Shown: positions 43,283 to 52,300 of the stretch, piece after piece
How positions within the stretch are numbered: the first letter of the stretch is position 1
Layout: each line of letters opens with the position of its first letter
Assembly: GCF_900182915.1 (NCBI RefSeq)
Contig: NZ_FXUG01000004.1
Span: forward strand, 124,001 to 188,000
Reading direction: 5' to 3'
Length of the DNA stretch: 64,000 nt
From: Neorhodopirellula lusitana
GTDB lineage: Bacteria > Planctomycetota > Planctomycetia > Pirellulales > Pirellulaceae
The notes under the pieces: generated by a model
What the model was told of the DNA's origin: nothing
The model's database searches: none
What the model saw: the letters and a program-made list of their open reading frames with translations, nothing else
Translations under genes and position numbers: made by a program

Positions 43283-46200
43283 AAAGGATCATCGTGGCTG
43301 GGGAAAGTTCAGAGGCGGCAGGGGAATCAATCAACAACGAAGAGTCGGCTGCGTTGATGGGCCCCACCAATCGCAATTCCAAATCGTTTTGACTTTGCCG
43401 CGGCAGCCAACGTGACAAAACTTCAGCCGATGGCAAGGTGACCAGGACGAACACCCCCACGGCAGGACCGTCGCGAAGCACGGCCTGAAAAGCCTGGCTG
43501 CCCGTCAACCGAGACTTCGCTTCCATCGAAAAATCCATCGTGTCGCTCTGCCGCAAGTCGCGCAGGCGATCCAACGCGTCGACAATCAAGAGCACGGGTC
43601 GCCCGTCATCTTCGGCCTGTCGCAATGCAGATACCGCAACGGTCTCCGAGCCAGGGCTGGATTCATCAGGACTGCTTCCCGCCGCGTGATTGGATTCCGC
43701 TGCCGCACTTGAATCGCTAGTGCCATCAAGCGAAAAACTACCTGCGAACGGATCCGGCTTCGCCTCGACGGGACTTTCAATTTCCTTACCGGACTCCGTC
43801 GCGACTCGCGCGGCAACCAATCCCGCAAGCGAAATCATGTTTGGTTCGGCGTCACGCGATCGGATGATGTCCGCGTCGACCTGGCACTCGCGAACCCAGT
43901 CGGCGATCGACGGACCATCGTCGGCGCGGGAGCCATCCATCAAGGCGATCTTCAAGTCCGGCGTGTGCGTTCTAGCCGACGCGATGAATGTGCCCACAAT
44001 TCCAACACGCATCTTGGGCGATGAAACCACAACCGCATTGCGGCCAGTGTCCGACTGGAACCGCAGAGTCGTCGGCGGCCCCAACTCGACTGACTCGCCA
44101 AGCAGACCCGCGACCTTGTCCGAACTGGTTACCGACGCGAGCGCCGCATTGGCCAACTTAGCCGTGAACCGACTCGGGCGATTGCCTTCAAACACGATCG
44201 GCGAGTCCAAACGTCCGGCAAAGAATGCGTCTCGCTGTGCAATGGTTTGCAACATTCTCTCGTGATCATCCGGTGCCAACCAAGCAACTTGGAAAGGATA
44301 ATTCCCCTCAATCAAACCACTCGCGTCGTTGTAGATCGCTTCGCCCGGGCGATTAAGCATCTTCGCTGCTGTGTTGTCGTCCGCCAAAATCAAGGCTGCG
44401 TCTGACTCACTGCACTGCATCGCAACCCGCACCGCCATTTGACCAAGCGTGGCCCGTGGCAAACTGTTGGCGCCGGCAAGCGACTGACTGCTCAAGATGA
44501 TGTGAATGCCGAACGATCGGCCTTGGCGGATCAAGCGGTCCAACAAACTCGTGCAGTCACCCGCCAACGAGTCGTCGCGGGTGAATAGTTCCTGGAACTC
44601 ATCCACAATCAAGATAATTCGAGGCATCAACGTGTCCGGACACTTGGCCCGAAACTCGCCAAGCTCTTGGACACTGGCATCCCGGAACGCTTCCCCGCGT
44701 GTGGTCAGTTCCGCATCAAGTCTTTGCAGAACGCTGCGTCCAAATTCACGTTCGCTTTCAATTCCGATCACCCGAGCATGCGGCAATCCGCTGTCCGCGT
44801 AAACCTTAAACTCGACGCCTTTCTTGAAGTCCAGCAAGTAGAACTGAAGTTGATCCGGTGTGTACTGTGCCGTTCCCGCAGTGATGATGCTATGCAACAG
44901 CGTCGACTTACCGGAACCGGTTTTACCCGCGATCAAAACGTGCTGACGCACACCTTCGCCAAGCAGCAACGAACGCGTCCGCCCGGCTCCCTGACTGCCG
45001 ATCGTGATCGCGATTCCGTTATCAGTGCTACCCGTTGCACCGGATTCTGGAATCGACTCGTTGGGCAACAGCGATTGCAAATCAACCACCACCCGCGACG
45101 ATTCCAGCGCCCCCTTACCGATTCGCCGAACCAGTGTTTCGCGGATCCCCGGCGGCGGAGCGTGAGCAGGCCAAAACTCGAGGTCGTCCAACCCAGCCGT
45201 TTTGCATAGCCAGTGCGAACTTCCGATCTCTTGCTTCTCGCTCGCACCCACCGTTTGTTTTTGTGATAGATCTTCGTCGTAAACGATTCGAATCAGCTTA
45301 TTCGAATCAATCAACGGCATTTCCACCGGCCAGGTTTTCCCCTGTTCGACGACCAAGATCACAAACACGCCACAGCGTGCGCCACTCTGAATCAACGACA
45401 TCAAGTTGGAATAAGATTCTTGGGACAACCCGCTCGGGAAACCGACCGCCGCGATCGCGTGGTAAGGCTCGGCCAGCGACCCAGCGACCTCGTTGTAATC
45501 CTCGATCCGCTTGAAGCGATCACGCAAACTCGCTTGAAGCACGTTCTCAACGTGATGCGTCAGCTCTGCCAATCGCTGTGTAATTTGCTCACCACTGGTC
45601 CAGACCCGGTGATTGATCAACTGGGGATCATGATCGGCCAACGCCATGAACGGAGCGAAATGCTGGCCGCGGCTGTTCGCATCGATCAAGGTCACCTTGG
45701 CGCGACCGGGCACCGCTCCGCTGAGCAAACGCCACAAAACTTGGTGAGCGATATCGATCGCCTCATCTAGTTTTTCCGGAGGCGTTTCCACAATTAAGCC
45801 AGAATGCTCGCGTCGGTGGATCGCCAAGGGCATGAATTCAGGAACCTGAATCTTCGACAGGATGTTCGCTTCATCTGGCGCCTCATCGTCGTGCATGTAG
45901 CCCAACGCCTCATCGAATTGGCACTTCAAGCGATTGCCTAAACGAATTTGCCCGATCGGCAAGAAGTCGATCGAGTCATGTGGGGGCGGTGGCGAAGTTA
46001 GAATTTCTTGCCAAGTCGGGAACCGATATTGCGACAAATCATTGGCCGCCGCGATCCGCATCATGCCTCGCTTCAAACCGACGTTCAAACGATGTGACAA
46101 CGACGACAGCGTGTGCTTGTGAGTCTGCAGAGTGGCTTTAATCCTCTGCACCGCTTCACTGTCCGTTTGCGACAGGGTTTCGGTGATGTTCGAAGCGACA

Positions 46201-47348
46201 TCGTCCGCACGTTGACGCATCGTTTGCTGAAGCTCTGCGAACCCGCTTCGAAACTGCGATTCCACTCTTTCTAACTGGGCGTCCAAGCTACTTTGCTCAG
46301 CCGCTTGTGCCGTCTTGATCTTCTCGTCCACTTCGGCAAGTTGATTGACTTCCCAGCGTTTCGCATCGGCGAGTTGTGCCTTGCGGCGTTCAACCAATTC
46401 ATGCTCGGCTTGCTTGCACGACTTCGCCGACAGTCGCTTGCCAATTTTGGCGGCCACTTCCGCTGAGTGACGAATGCGCTCGGTTAGCGGGTGTAACTTG
46501 CGAGTCATCTTCCGCAGCGGAATCAACAGCACACCGTAGATCGCCATCCCAAACATGCCCGCCGCCGGCACCGACCCAATCATCCAAAGAAGCGTGCTCT
46601 CGGGCCGCATTAGCAACACCGTGATCGACCACAAAACAATGAACACCGCCACCGCCGCAGGCAAATAAAACGAATCCACCACGGCGGAAGCAAAACCTTT
46701 TTGCATTTCCTTGGTGGCACTCTTGAGCCGCCGGTTTTGCCGCTGGACTAGATCCTCTGCCTCTTTGACCGAGGTCGGCGCGACCTCCTCAAACTCAGCA
46801 AAAGGGTCCTTTGGCTGCGTGACCTCCAAATAGCGATTCAATCGCCGCATCGTCAAATGGCGAGCCCATTCCAGGTCTGTGTCTCCGCCGGCAACCATTT
46901 GATCCAGTCGGCGCACATCCGACGCGAGTTTCTTCTTGGGCTGGTCCTTGTATTGGTTGTACTGGTTCTCGATCGCGATGACGCGTTTCTCAACCTTGCC
47001 GGTGATCACCGACTCCTGGTCGTTTCTCGCCTTGCGGTACTTACCGGTAACCCGGCGTAGCCCGTCCCGAGTTTTAATCGTGGCGGTCTCGTAGGCCGCA
47101 ATCGCCTCTTCCTGTGCGTGATCCCATTGTTGCAACGTGCTCTGGCGGTCTTGCAGACAGTTCTGCTTGACGGCCGCAAGTTGGCTGGCCAGGGCGTGTT
47201 CGATATCTTGATGCTGGGCGTTCTGCTCGGCGAGCAAACGCGTATGCTCGTGACGTGAATCCGCCACACGACTGATCAGGCCGTCAATCAAACGACGCTG
47301 GCGGGCCGGCGAGAGCAACAATACGGGTGAGACGGCGGAATCTTTCAT
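43194..47348 (-). CDS. Membrane-anchored FtsK/SpoIIIE-type ATPase with three modules (EssC/EccC-like)
   Basis: From the ATG at 47348 (MKDSAVSPVLLLSPARQRRL) the protein has 1384 residues. The parts are an N-terminal coiled coil (about 15-210), two transmembrane helices (about 217-275; AVAVFIVLWSITVLLM and AAGMFGMAIYGVLLIPL) and a second coiled coil (about 285-420). A first ATPase-like module (about 520-700) has no P-loop. The central FtsK domain has Walker A AGKTGSGKST near 804 and Walker B IILIVDEFQELF near 910. A third module has VLLIVDALDRL but no Walker A. This resembles EssC/EccC of type VII secretion, but no FHA domain, ESX substrate or other secretion gene is nearby. Substrate unknown. 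Confidence 0.8.
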   Translation of the reverse strand: MKDSAVSPVLLLSPARQRRLIDGLISRVADSRHEHTRLLAEQNAQHQDIEHALASQLAAVKQNCLQDRQSTLQQWDHAQEEAIAAYETATIKTRDGLRRVTGKYRKARNDQESVITGKVEKRVIAIENQYNQYKDQPKKKLASDVRRLDQMVAGGDTDLEWARHLTMRRLNRYLEVTQPKDPFAEFEEVAPTSVKEAEDLVQRQNRRLKSATKEMQKGFASAVVDSFYLPAAVAVFIVLWSITVLLMRPESTLLWMIGSVPAAGMFGMAIYGVLLIPLRKMTRKLHPLTERIRHSAEVAAKIGKRLSAKSCKQAEHELVERRKAQLADAKRWEVNQLAEVDEKIKTAQAAEQSSLDAQLERVESQFRSGFAELQQTMRQRADDVASNITETLSQTDSEAVQRIKATLQTHKHTLSSLSHRLNVGLKRGMMRIAAANDLSQYRFPTWQEILTSPPPPHDSIDFLPIGQIRLGNRLKCQFDEALGYMHDDEAPDEANILSKIQVPEFMPLAIHRREHSGLIVETPPEKLDEAIDIAHQVLWRLLSGAVPGRAKVTLIDANSRGQHFAPFMALADHDPQLINHRVWTSGEQITQRLAELTHHVENVLQASLRDRFKRIEDYNEVAGSLAEPYHAIAAVGFPSGLSQESYSNLMSLIQSGARCGVFVILVVEQGKTWPVEMPLIDSNKLIRIVYDEDLSQKQTVGASEKQEIGSSHWLCKTAGLDDLEFWPAHAPPPGIRETLVRRIGKGALESSRVVVDLQSLLPNESIPESGATGSTDNGIAITIGSQGAGRTRSLLLGEGVRQHVLIAGKTGSGKSTLLHSIITAGTAQYTPDQLQFYLLDFKKGVEFKVYADSGLPHARVIGIESEREFGRSVLQRLDAELTTRGEAFRDASVQELGEFRAKCPDTLMPRIILIVDEFQELFTRDDSLAGDCTSLLDRLIRQGRSFGIHIILSSQSLAGANSLPRATLGQMAVRVAMQCSESDAALILADDNTAAKMLNRPGEAIYNDASGLIEGNYPFQVAWLAPDDHERMLQTIAQRDAFFAGRLDSPIVFEGNRPSRFTAKLANAALASVTSSDKVAGLLGESVELGPPTTLRFQSDTGRNAVVVSSPKMRVGIVGTFIASARTHTPDLKIALMDGSRADDGPSIADWVRECQVDADIIRSRDAEPNMISLAGLVAARVATESGKEIESPVEAKPDPFAGSFSLDGTSDSSAAAESNHAAGSSPDESSPGSETVAVSALRQAEDDGRPVLLIVDALDRLRDLRQSDTMDFSMEAKSRLTGSQAFQAVLRDGPAVGVFVLVTLPSAEVLSRWLPRQSQNDLELRLVGPINAADSSLLIDSPAASELSPATMILYDDADGRTTKFRICDPPTLAAIESLHSNS

Positions 47349-47380
47349 TGGATTCAGTTTAGCCGATCTAGCCCGGATGG

Positions 47381-48229
47381 ATGGCTTGCCTATCGCCGAC
47401 GAAGAAATTTTCGCACAATGAGTGTACTGTCTGTAGCGTTCGCACGGGCCGTGCCTCGGCAACGCTCACCGCCGCAAGACCGCAGCGGCGGATTGACGCC
47501 AACATCGACATCCCCATTCACCTCCACAACGGCTTCCCGTTGGGACGCCTCGAAGGCCTCCTGACGCCGCAAAAGAACGGAAGCCTGACATTGAAATCGA
47601 GAAACACTTTGGCTGGCAAATCATCGAAAAAAGGCAAGGAAGCCACGATCGAGCTATCGCCCGAAGTGCTCAACGGTGACACACGAATCGAAGTCGACGA
47701 CATCGAAATCGATCTGAAAAACCGCTATTTAGCTGCGTTTCTCGCGTGGCTGATCCCCGGGGTGGGCCACTTTTATCAGGGCCGGCACGCCAAGGGGACA
47801 CTGTTCGTGCTGAGCGTCTTGTCGATCTGGTTCCTTGGCTTTTCATTGGGCGGCGGCCATGTTGTCTATGCTTCATGGGCCAACGGAGACCGTCGCTGGC
47901 ACTACTTTTTGCAGGCTGGCGTGGGCGCCGCGGCACTTCCCGCATTGGTCCAAGGCGATCGCATGCGACGCGCAACCGACCCTTCGACTGGCCGAACCCT
48001 CGACAGTTACAAACCGCTTTGGGGTGGGTTCATGGCACCACCTCATCGCCCGGTCATCGAGAGCGAATCCGATGAAATCGCGGCCTGGTATGCGGTTTAT
48101 GGATCAGGATACGAAATGGGCACCTGGTTCACGATGATCGCCGGACTGCTGAATTTCCTTGTGATTTACGACGCTTTCGGCGGTCCATTGGCGGTTCCGA
48201 TCAGCGGGCGAGCATCCAAGAAGGAGTGA
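47381..48229 (+). CDS. DUF6677-like membrane protein
   Basis: The protein has 282 residues from the ATG at 47381, though the first 60-90 residues are not protein-like and the true start may be further in. The core begins LKNRYLAAFLAWLIPGVGHF followed by YQGRHAKGTLFVLSVLSIWF, the pattern of a TM2-like, planctomycete-specific family that I take to be DUF6677. A second hydrophobic part (VGAAALPALVQG) follows, then WYAVYGSGYEMGTWFTMIAG and a last helix. It probably spans the inner membrane four times. It is divergent from the FtsK-like gene with a 32-bp gap, so they may share a promoter region. Function unknown. Confidence 0.65.
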   Translation: MACLSPTKKFSHNECTVCSVRTGRASATLTAARPQRRIDANIDIPIHLHNGFPLGRLEGLLTPQKNGSLTLKSRNTLAGKSSKKGKEATIELSPEVLNGDTRIEVDDIEIDLKNRYLAAFLAWLIPGVGHFYQGRHAKGTLFVLSVLSIWFLGFSLGGGHVVYASWANGDRRWHYFLQAGVGAAALPALVQGDRMRRATDPSTGRTLDSYKPLWGGFMAPPHRPVIESESDEIAAWYAVYGSGYEMGTWFTMIAGLLNFLVIYDAFGGPLAVPISGRASKKE

Positions 48230-48477
48230 GCGTGTTATCAATCGAGCAGAGATGTCGGTTGATCCAGACTGCTTTTTGAGACGGACTTCACCCACCGGAC
48301 GAGCACCGAACTGCTGTTTCGTACAGTATATTGGCCTGCTGTTGCGGACAATCCAAGGTTCGCCGTCTCAAAAATCTACGACGCGTTGGCTGACTTTCAA
48401 TTTGTGGTTCACCGTTCAGCGAACTAGACTAGTTGCTGCGAAATCGCTCCTCCTCCAACTCCATTCGGACTTCCACT
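48230..48477. other. Gap of 248 bp before the Gly/Met-rich gene
   Basis: Nothing convincing is seen apart from a candidate AT-rich promoter stretch around 48310-48340 (TTCGTACAGTATATTGG). A TTG at 48433 would extend the following gene by 15 codons and is less likely than its GTG. Confidence 0.35.
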
Positions 48478-49347
48478 GTGAAACGCCATCACTGTCATTC
48501 CCTCCGGAATTCGCTCCTGTTATCGGTCGCTACACTCGCTTTCGTCGCCGGTTTGACATCCGTCACCGCGACATCGGCGCAAGCTGGTGGAGAAGACGCG
48601 ACGCTGGCGGGACTCTTCCAAGCAATGGAAGATGGCCAGATCGAAGCACAGTTCATCCCGCAAAATGCGGCCAAAGCGAACCTCGTCGTCAAAAACTTGA
48701 CCGACAAACCACTTCGCATCCAAATGCCTGATGCCTTCGCCGGCGTGCCCGTCATGGGCCAATTCGGTGGCGGCGGAATGGGCGGTATGGGCGGCGGCAT
48801 GGGTGGAATGGGCGGCGGCGGAATGGGCGGCGGAATGGGCGGTGGCGGTCAATCCATGGGCGGCGGCGGTGGCATGGGTGGCGGAATGGGCGGTGGCGGA
48901 ATGGGCGGCGGAATGGGCGGAATGGGCGGTGGCGGTGGCATGTTCACCGTGCGAGCCAATCGCGTTCAAAAAGTCGCTCTGGATACCGTTTGCCTCGAAC
49001 ACGGCAAGCCCGATCCAAACCCACGCATGAAGTACGCCATCGTTCCACTTGAAAACGTGACCCAAGACCCCAAGGTGAAATCGCTTTGCATGGCGTTAGG
49101 GAACGGACAAGTCGCTCAAAACACAGCACAAGCGGCCGCTTGGAATTTGATGGACGGCCTTTCCTGGAACGAACTGGCTCAAAAGAACCGAGTCGAAAGC
49201 CGCTACACCGGCAACATTCGCTTCTTCTCTCCATTGGAATTGCAAGCCGCTCGGGCAGTCGTCAGCGAACTGAATCGCAACATCGATACCAGCGAAGCAA
49301 TTGAGTCACCCGGCTACGATGGCGTGCAAGAAGTTTCAGGCAGCTGA
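48478..49347 (+). CDS. Exported protein with long Gly/Met-rich repeat
   Basis: From the GTG at 48478 the protein has 289 residues with a signal peptide (LLLSVATLAFVAGLTSVTAT, then SAQA). A first domain (about residues 40-95; FQAMEDGQIEAQFIPQNAAK and VVKNLTDKPLRIQMPDAFAG) leads into about 60 residues built almost only of Gly and Met (GGMGG, GGGMG units, about 97-155). A second domain (about 158-289) contains FTVRANRVQKVALDTVCLEH and AAAWNLMDGLSWNELAQKN. The folded parts look like a split, interrupted domain of a family I do not recognise. Gly/Met runs are often copper- or membrane-interacting or simply flexible; both are speculation. Confidence 0.7.
   Translation: MKRHHCHSLRNSLLLSVATLAFVAGLTSVTATSAQAGGEDATLAGLFQAMEDGQIEAQFIPQNAAKANLVVKNLTDKPLRIQMPDAFAGVPVMGQFGGGGMGGMGGGMGGMGGGGMGGGMGGGGQSMGGGGGMGGGMGGGGMGGGMGGMGGGGGMFTVRANRVQKVALDTVCLEHGKPDPNPRMKYAIVPLENVTQDPKVKSLCMALGNGQVAQNTAQAAAWNLMDGLSWNELAQKNRVESRYTGNIRFFSPLELQAARAVVSELNRNIDTSEAIESPGYDGVQEVSGS
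48765..48950 (+). repeat. Gly/Met-encoding repeat inside the exported protein gene
   Basis: A run of GGCGG(A/T/C)ATGGGC-type 9-12-bp units encodes the GGMGG repeats. The units are not identical in codons, which suggests that the protein sequence is under selection and not just a fresh DNA expansion. Confidence 0.8.
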
Positions 49348-49366
49348 ATCGACATTGATCGAGTCG

Positions 49367-49450
49367 GCTCACGTTAACGAACGTTGGCGTGAGCTTGCTA
49401 CTGATCTGGAGGCCGTCGACGCGAAGGTTTGAAATGACCGGCGTCGACTT
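49367..49450. terminator. Two hairpins between the convergent Gly/Met-rich and serine dehydratase genes
   Basis: Hairpin 1 is GCTCACG / CGTGAGC (49367-49373 with 49388-49394). Hairpin 2 is GTCGACGC / GCGTCGAC (49415-49422 with 49441-49448), followed on the plus strand by TTTGC. They probably end transcription from both sides. Confidence 0.5.
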
Positions 49451-49454
49451 TGCG

Positions 49455-50924
49455 TTAGCATTCGCTCAGGTTCACCGGAATCTGGACAGCGAGTCCGCCC
49501 TCGGAAGTCTCTTTGTACTTGGCGTTCATGTCCAGCGCCGTTTCCCACATGGTGCGAACCACTCCGTCGAGTGTCACGCGCGCCTCGCTGGCATCCCGAC
49601 CAATCGCCAATTGAGCGGCAGTGATTGCCTTGATGGCCCCAAAGGCGTTGCGTTCGATGCACGGGATCTGCACCAGCCCGCCGATGGGATCACACGTCAT
49701 CCCCAGATGATGCTCCATGGCGATTTCAGCGGCCTCGGTTGCCTGCAATGGCGTTCCTCCCAAGCGTTCCGCTAACGCCGCTGCCGCCATCGCTGAAGAG
49801 ACGCCAATCTCAGCCTGGCACCCACCTTGAGCGGCCGAGATCGTTGCCCCCTTCTTAAAGATGCAGCCGATTTCCGCCGCAGTAACAAGAAACGGAAACC
49901 AGTCATCATCGCTAGAGCCACAAAAGCATTCCAGGTACAGCATCACCGCCGGGATCACTCCAGCAGCACCGTTGGTGGGCGCCGTGACCACGCGTCCGAA
50001 GGCTGCGTTCTCTTCATTGGTCGCCAACGCAAAACAGCTCACCCACTCCAACACCCGAGGAAAGTCGCCGCGCTGATCTTTCATCGCTGCGATCCATTGG
50101 TCCCGGTCCGCTGGGATGGGTTCACCCAAAAGCGTCCGAGCCATTTTGGCGGCGCGCCTTTTGACACCCAGCCCACCCGGCAATGTTCCCTCGCATCGAC
50201 ATCCTCGGTGGACAGCGTCCAACATCGTATCGCGGATCCGAGATAACTTCGCATGGACTTCGGTCTCGCTGCGCCAAGTCTGTTCGTTCTTGAGTACCAC
50301 CCTGGAAATGGGCAGCGTCAGCGATTCGCAATGCGCGAGCAGATCATTGCCACAATCAATCGGATAAGGCACCCGCATCGATGCCGCGTCCGCTGTTTCG
50401 CCTTCCTTGACGATGAAGCCGCCACCGATCGAAAAGAATGTTTCGGTAATTACCTTGCCGGCAAAGGCAGCGCCCGTTGGTTGATCGCCATCTGACATCC
50501 ACGCTGTGAACTTCATCCCGTTGGGATGCTGTGGCAACGACTCATTGCGATTGAAAACGATGTCGGATTCCGGATCAATCGAAATCGCAACCCGATCCAG
50601 CAAGCGGATCTCTTTTGAACGTTTGATCGATTCCACACGTTCATCCAGCGTGTCCACATCCATCGTTTCGGGATGCAGACCCGCTAATCCGAGCAACAGT
50701 GCGATGTCGGTGCCGTGCCCTACGCCCGTCTTGGCAAGCGAACCGAACAGATCCACTTGCACTCGCGTGATCGCGGCAAGCTCGCTTTCGGATCGCTCTT
50801 CTAAAAAACGCAGAGCCGCCAACCAGGGCCCCATCGTGTGCGAGCTCGAGGGCCCCACACCGATCTTGAACATGTCAAAAACGCTTAGCGATTGCAGGAC
50901 ACTGCTGGTGTCGATCGGTCTCAT
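49455..50924 (-). CDS. sdaA: L-serine ammonia-lyase (iron-sulfur type, single chain)
   Basis: The protein has 489 residues, the fused beta-alpha form. The N-terminal domain has VFDMFKIGVGPSSSHTMGPW, which binds substrate. The C-terminal domain has the 4Fe-4S cluster Cys residues in AAQGGCQAEIG, GMTCDPIGG and QIPCIERNAFG. It deaminates L-serine to pyruvate and ammonia using a labile 4Fe-4S cluster, not PLP. kbl and tdh lie upstream on the same strand, so the cluster degrades threonine via glycine and also serine. The gap to kbl is 115 bp. The start at 50924 (MRPIDTSSVLQSLSVFDMF) fits the family. Confidence 0.93.
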   Translation of the reverse strand: MRPIDTSSVLQSLSVFDMFKIGVGPSSSHTMGPWLAALRFLEERSESELAAITRVQVDLFGSLAKTGVGHGTDIALLLGLAGLHPETMDVDTLDERVESIKRSKEIRLLDRVAISIDPESDIVFNRNESLPQHPNGMKFTAWMSDGDQPTGAAFAGKVITETFFSIGGGFIVKEGETADAASMRVPYPIDCGNDLLAHCESLTLPISRVVLKNEQTWRSETEVHAKLSRIRDTMLDAVHRGCRCEGTLPGGLGVKRRAAKMARTLLGEPIPADRDQWIAAMKDQRGDFPRVLEWVSCFALATNEENAAFGRVVTAPTNGAAGVIPAVMLYLECFCGSSDDDWFPFLVTAAEIGCIFKKGATISAAQGGCQAEIGVSSAMAAAALAERLGGTPLQATEAAEIAMEHHLGMTCDPIGGLVQIPCIERNAFGAIKAITAAQLAIGRDASEARVTLDGVVRTMWETALDMNAKYKETSEGGLAVQIPVNLSEC

Positions 50925-51039
50925 TGCATGTTGTCCTGGTAGTGCAGCAACCGATCAATCGGCAAGGTTTCGTATAAAGAAGTGCCACCCAGTGAAGTGA
51001 GTGTCACCGGGGTTCTGAACAACCACTTACGAAATTGAA

Positions 51040-52230
51040 TCAGATCCCCAGCTCTTGCTTCGCCGCCACAAAGCACTCCACGGCAAAGTTCAAGTCATCT
51101 TCGGTATGCGCCGCCGACACCTGCGTGCGGATCCGAGCTTGTCCCTTGGGAACGACGGGATACGAGAAACCAACCACGTAAACGCCTTTTTCCAGCAACC
51201 GCTGTGACATTTCGGTGGCCACTCTTGCATCGCCAAACATGACTGGAATGATCGGATGCTCGCCGGGCAACAAGTTGAAACCGCCCCGCTGCAGTCCCGA
51301 ACGGAACAAAGCGGCATTGGACATCAACCGGTCTCGTAACTCCGTTGATTCCATCAACAGGTCGATCGCCTCGAGCCCGCCGGCAACCAACGGTGGTGCA
51401 ACCGAATTCGAAAAAAGGTATGGCCGCGACCGTTGCCGGAGCAACTCAACGATCTCTTTGCGTCCACTGGTGAAACCGCCACTTGCGCCGCCCAAGGCCT
51501 TACCGAGCGTTCCCGTGATCACGTCGATGCGATCCATCACGCCGCAGTGTTCGTGGGTCCCACGCCCGGTCTTCCCCATGAATCCGGTGGAGTGACACTC
51601 ATCCACCATGACCGAAGCGTCGTAGCGATCAGCCAGTTCACAAATCTCGTCCAACCGAGCGATCGAGCCATCCATCGAAAACACGCCGTCGGTCGCAATC
51701 AATCGCACCCGACTCGAAGCAGCCGCTTTCAACTGCGCTTCCAAATCAGCCATATCACAGTTGGCGTATCGATGGCGACTTGCCTTGCACAGCCGGATGC
51801 CATCGATGATGGAAGCGTGGTTCAAGGAATCCGAAATGATCGCGTCTTCCGCCGTAAGCAGTGTTTCAAACAATCCACCGTTGGCGTCGAAACAGGACCC
51901 GTAAAGAATCGTGTCTTCCGTACCAAGAAACTCGGAAATGCGATTTTCCAGTTGGCGGTGAATCGACTGCGTGCCACAAATGAAACGCACCGAAGCGAGC
52001 CCATAGCCCCACTGGTCCAGTGAATCCCGAGCCGCCTGCACCACCTGCGGATGGTTCGCTAAACCCAGATAGTTATTCGCACAAAGATTGATTACCTCCG
52101 CCCCCGAATTCACTCCGACGTGAGCGTTTTGCGAGGTCGTGATGACGCGTTCGGACTTGTACAGCCCATCATCCCGAATCTGATCGAGTGTTTGGCTGGT
52201 GACCGCGATCAGTTTGCTGCTATTCGACAT
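51040..52230 (-). CDS. kbl: Glycine C-acetyltransferase (2-amino-3-ketobutyrate CoA ligase)
   Basis: The protein has 396 residues, the family length, and aligns by eye with E. coli Kbl along its whole length. The PLP-binding lysine is Lys244 in [18 protein letters not shown]. Other family stretches are [32 protein letters not shown] and [20 protein letters not shown]. It splits 2-amino-3-ketobutyrate with CoA into glycine and acetyl-CoA, the step after threonine dehydrogenase, whose gene lies just upstream. The intergenic gap of 70 bp holds a 16-bp tandem array. Confidence 0.96.
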   Translation of the reverse strand: MSNSSKLIAVTSQTLDQIRDDGLYKSERVITTSQNAHVGVNSGAEVINLCANNYLGLANHPQVVQAARDSLDQWGYGLASVRFICGTQSIHRQLENRISEFLGTEDTILYGSCFDANGGLFETLLTAEDAIISDSLNHASIIDGIRLCKASRHRYANCDMADLEAQLKAAASSRVRLIATDGVFSMDGSIARLDEICELADRYDASVMVDECHSTGFMGKTGRGTHEHCGVMDRIDVITGTLGKALGGASGGFTSGRKEIVELLRQRSRPYLFSNSVAPPLVAGGLEAIDLLMESTELRDRLMSNAALFRSGLQRGGFNLLPGEHPIIPVMFGDARVATEMSQRLLEKGVYVVGFSYPVVPKGQARIRTQVSAAHTEDDLNFAVECFVAAKQELGI

Positions 52231-52231
52231 T

Positions 52232-52296
52232 GTCTTTACCTGTTGAGGTCTTTACCCGCAGACGTCTCTGCCTGTTGGGGGTCTGTAACTGTTGGG
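52232..52296. repeat. 16-17-bp tandem array between tdh and kbl, 4 copies
   Basis: Units are GTCTTTACCTGTTGAG (52232-52247), GTCTTTACCCGCAGAC (52248-52263), GTCTCTGCCTGTTGGGG (52264-52280) and GTCTGTAACTGTTGGG (52281-52296). The array fills nearly the whole gap of an apparent operon and lies over the kbl ribosome-site region (minus strand). Confidence 0.85.
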
Positions 52297-52300
52297 TTTT

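Noticed and set aside
43194-47348. Chromosomal FtsK translocase
   Set aside because: It lacks the four-helix N-terminal membrane domain and the C-terminal gamma winged helix, and it has three ATPase-like modules with internal coiled coils. EssC/EccC-like is a better description.
48520-49065. Long minus-strand open frame, Ala/His-rich, opposite the Gly/Met-rich gene
   Set aside because: It is the reverse-frame shadow of the Gly/Met repeat; there is no ribosome site, and the plus-strand frame has a signal peptide and folded domains.
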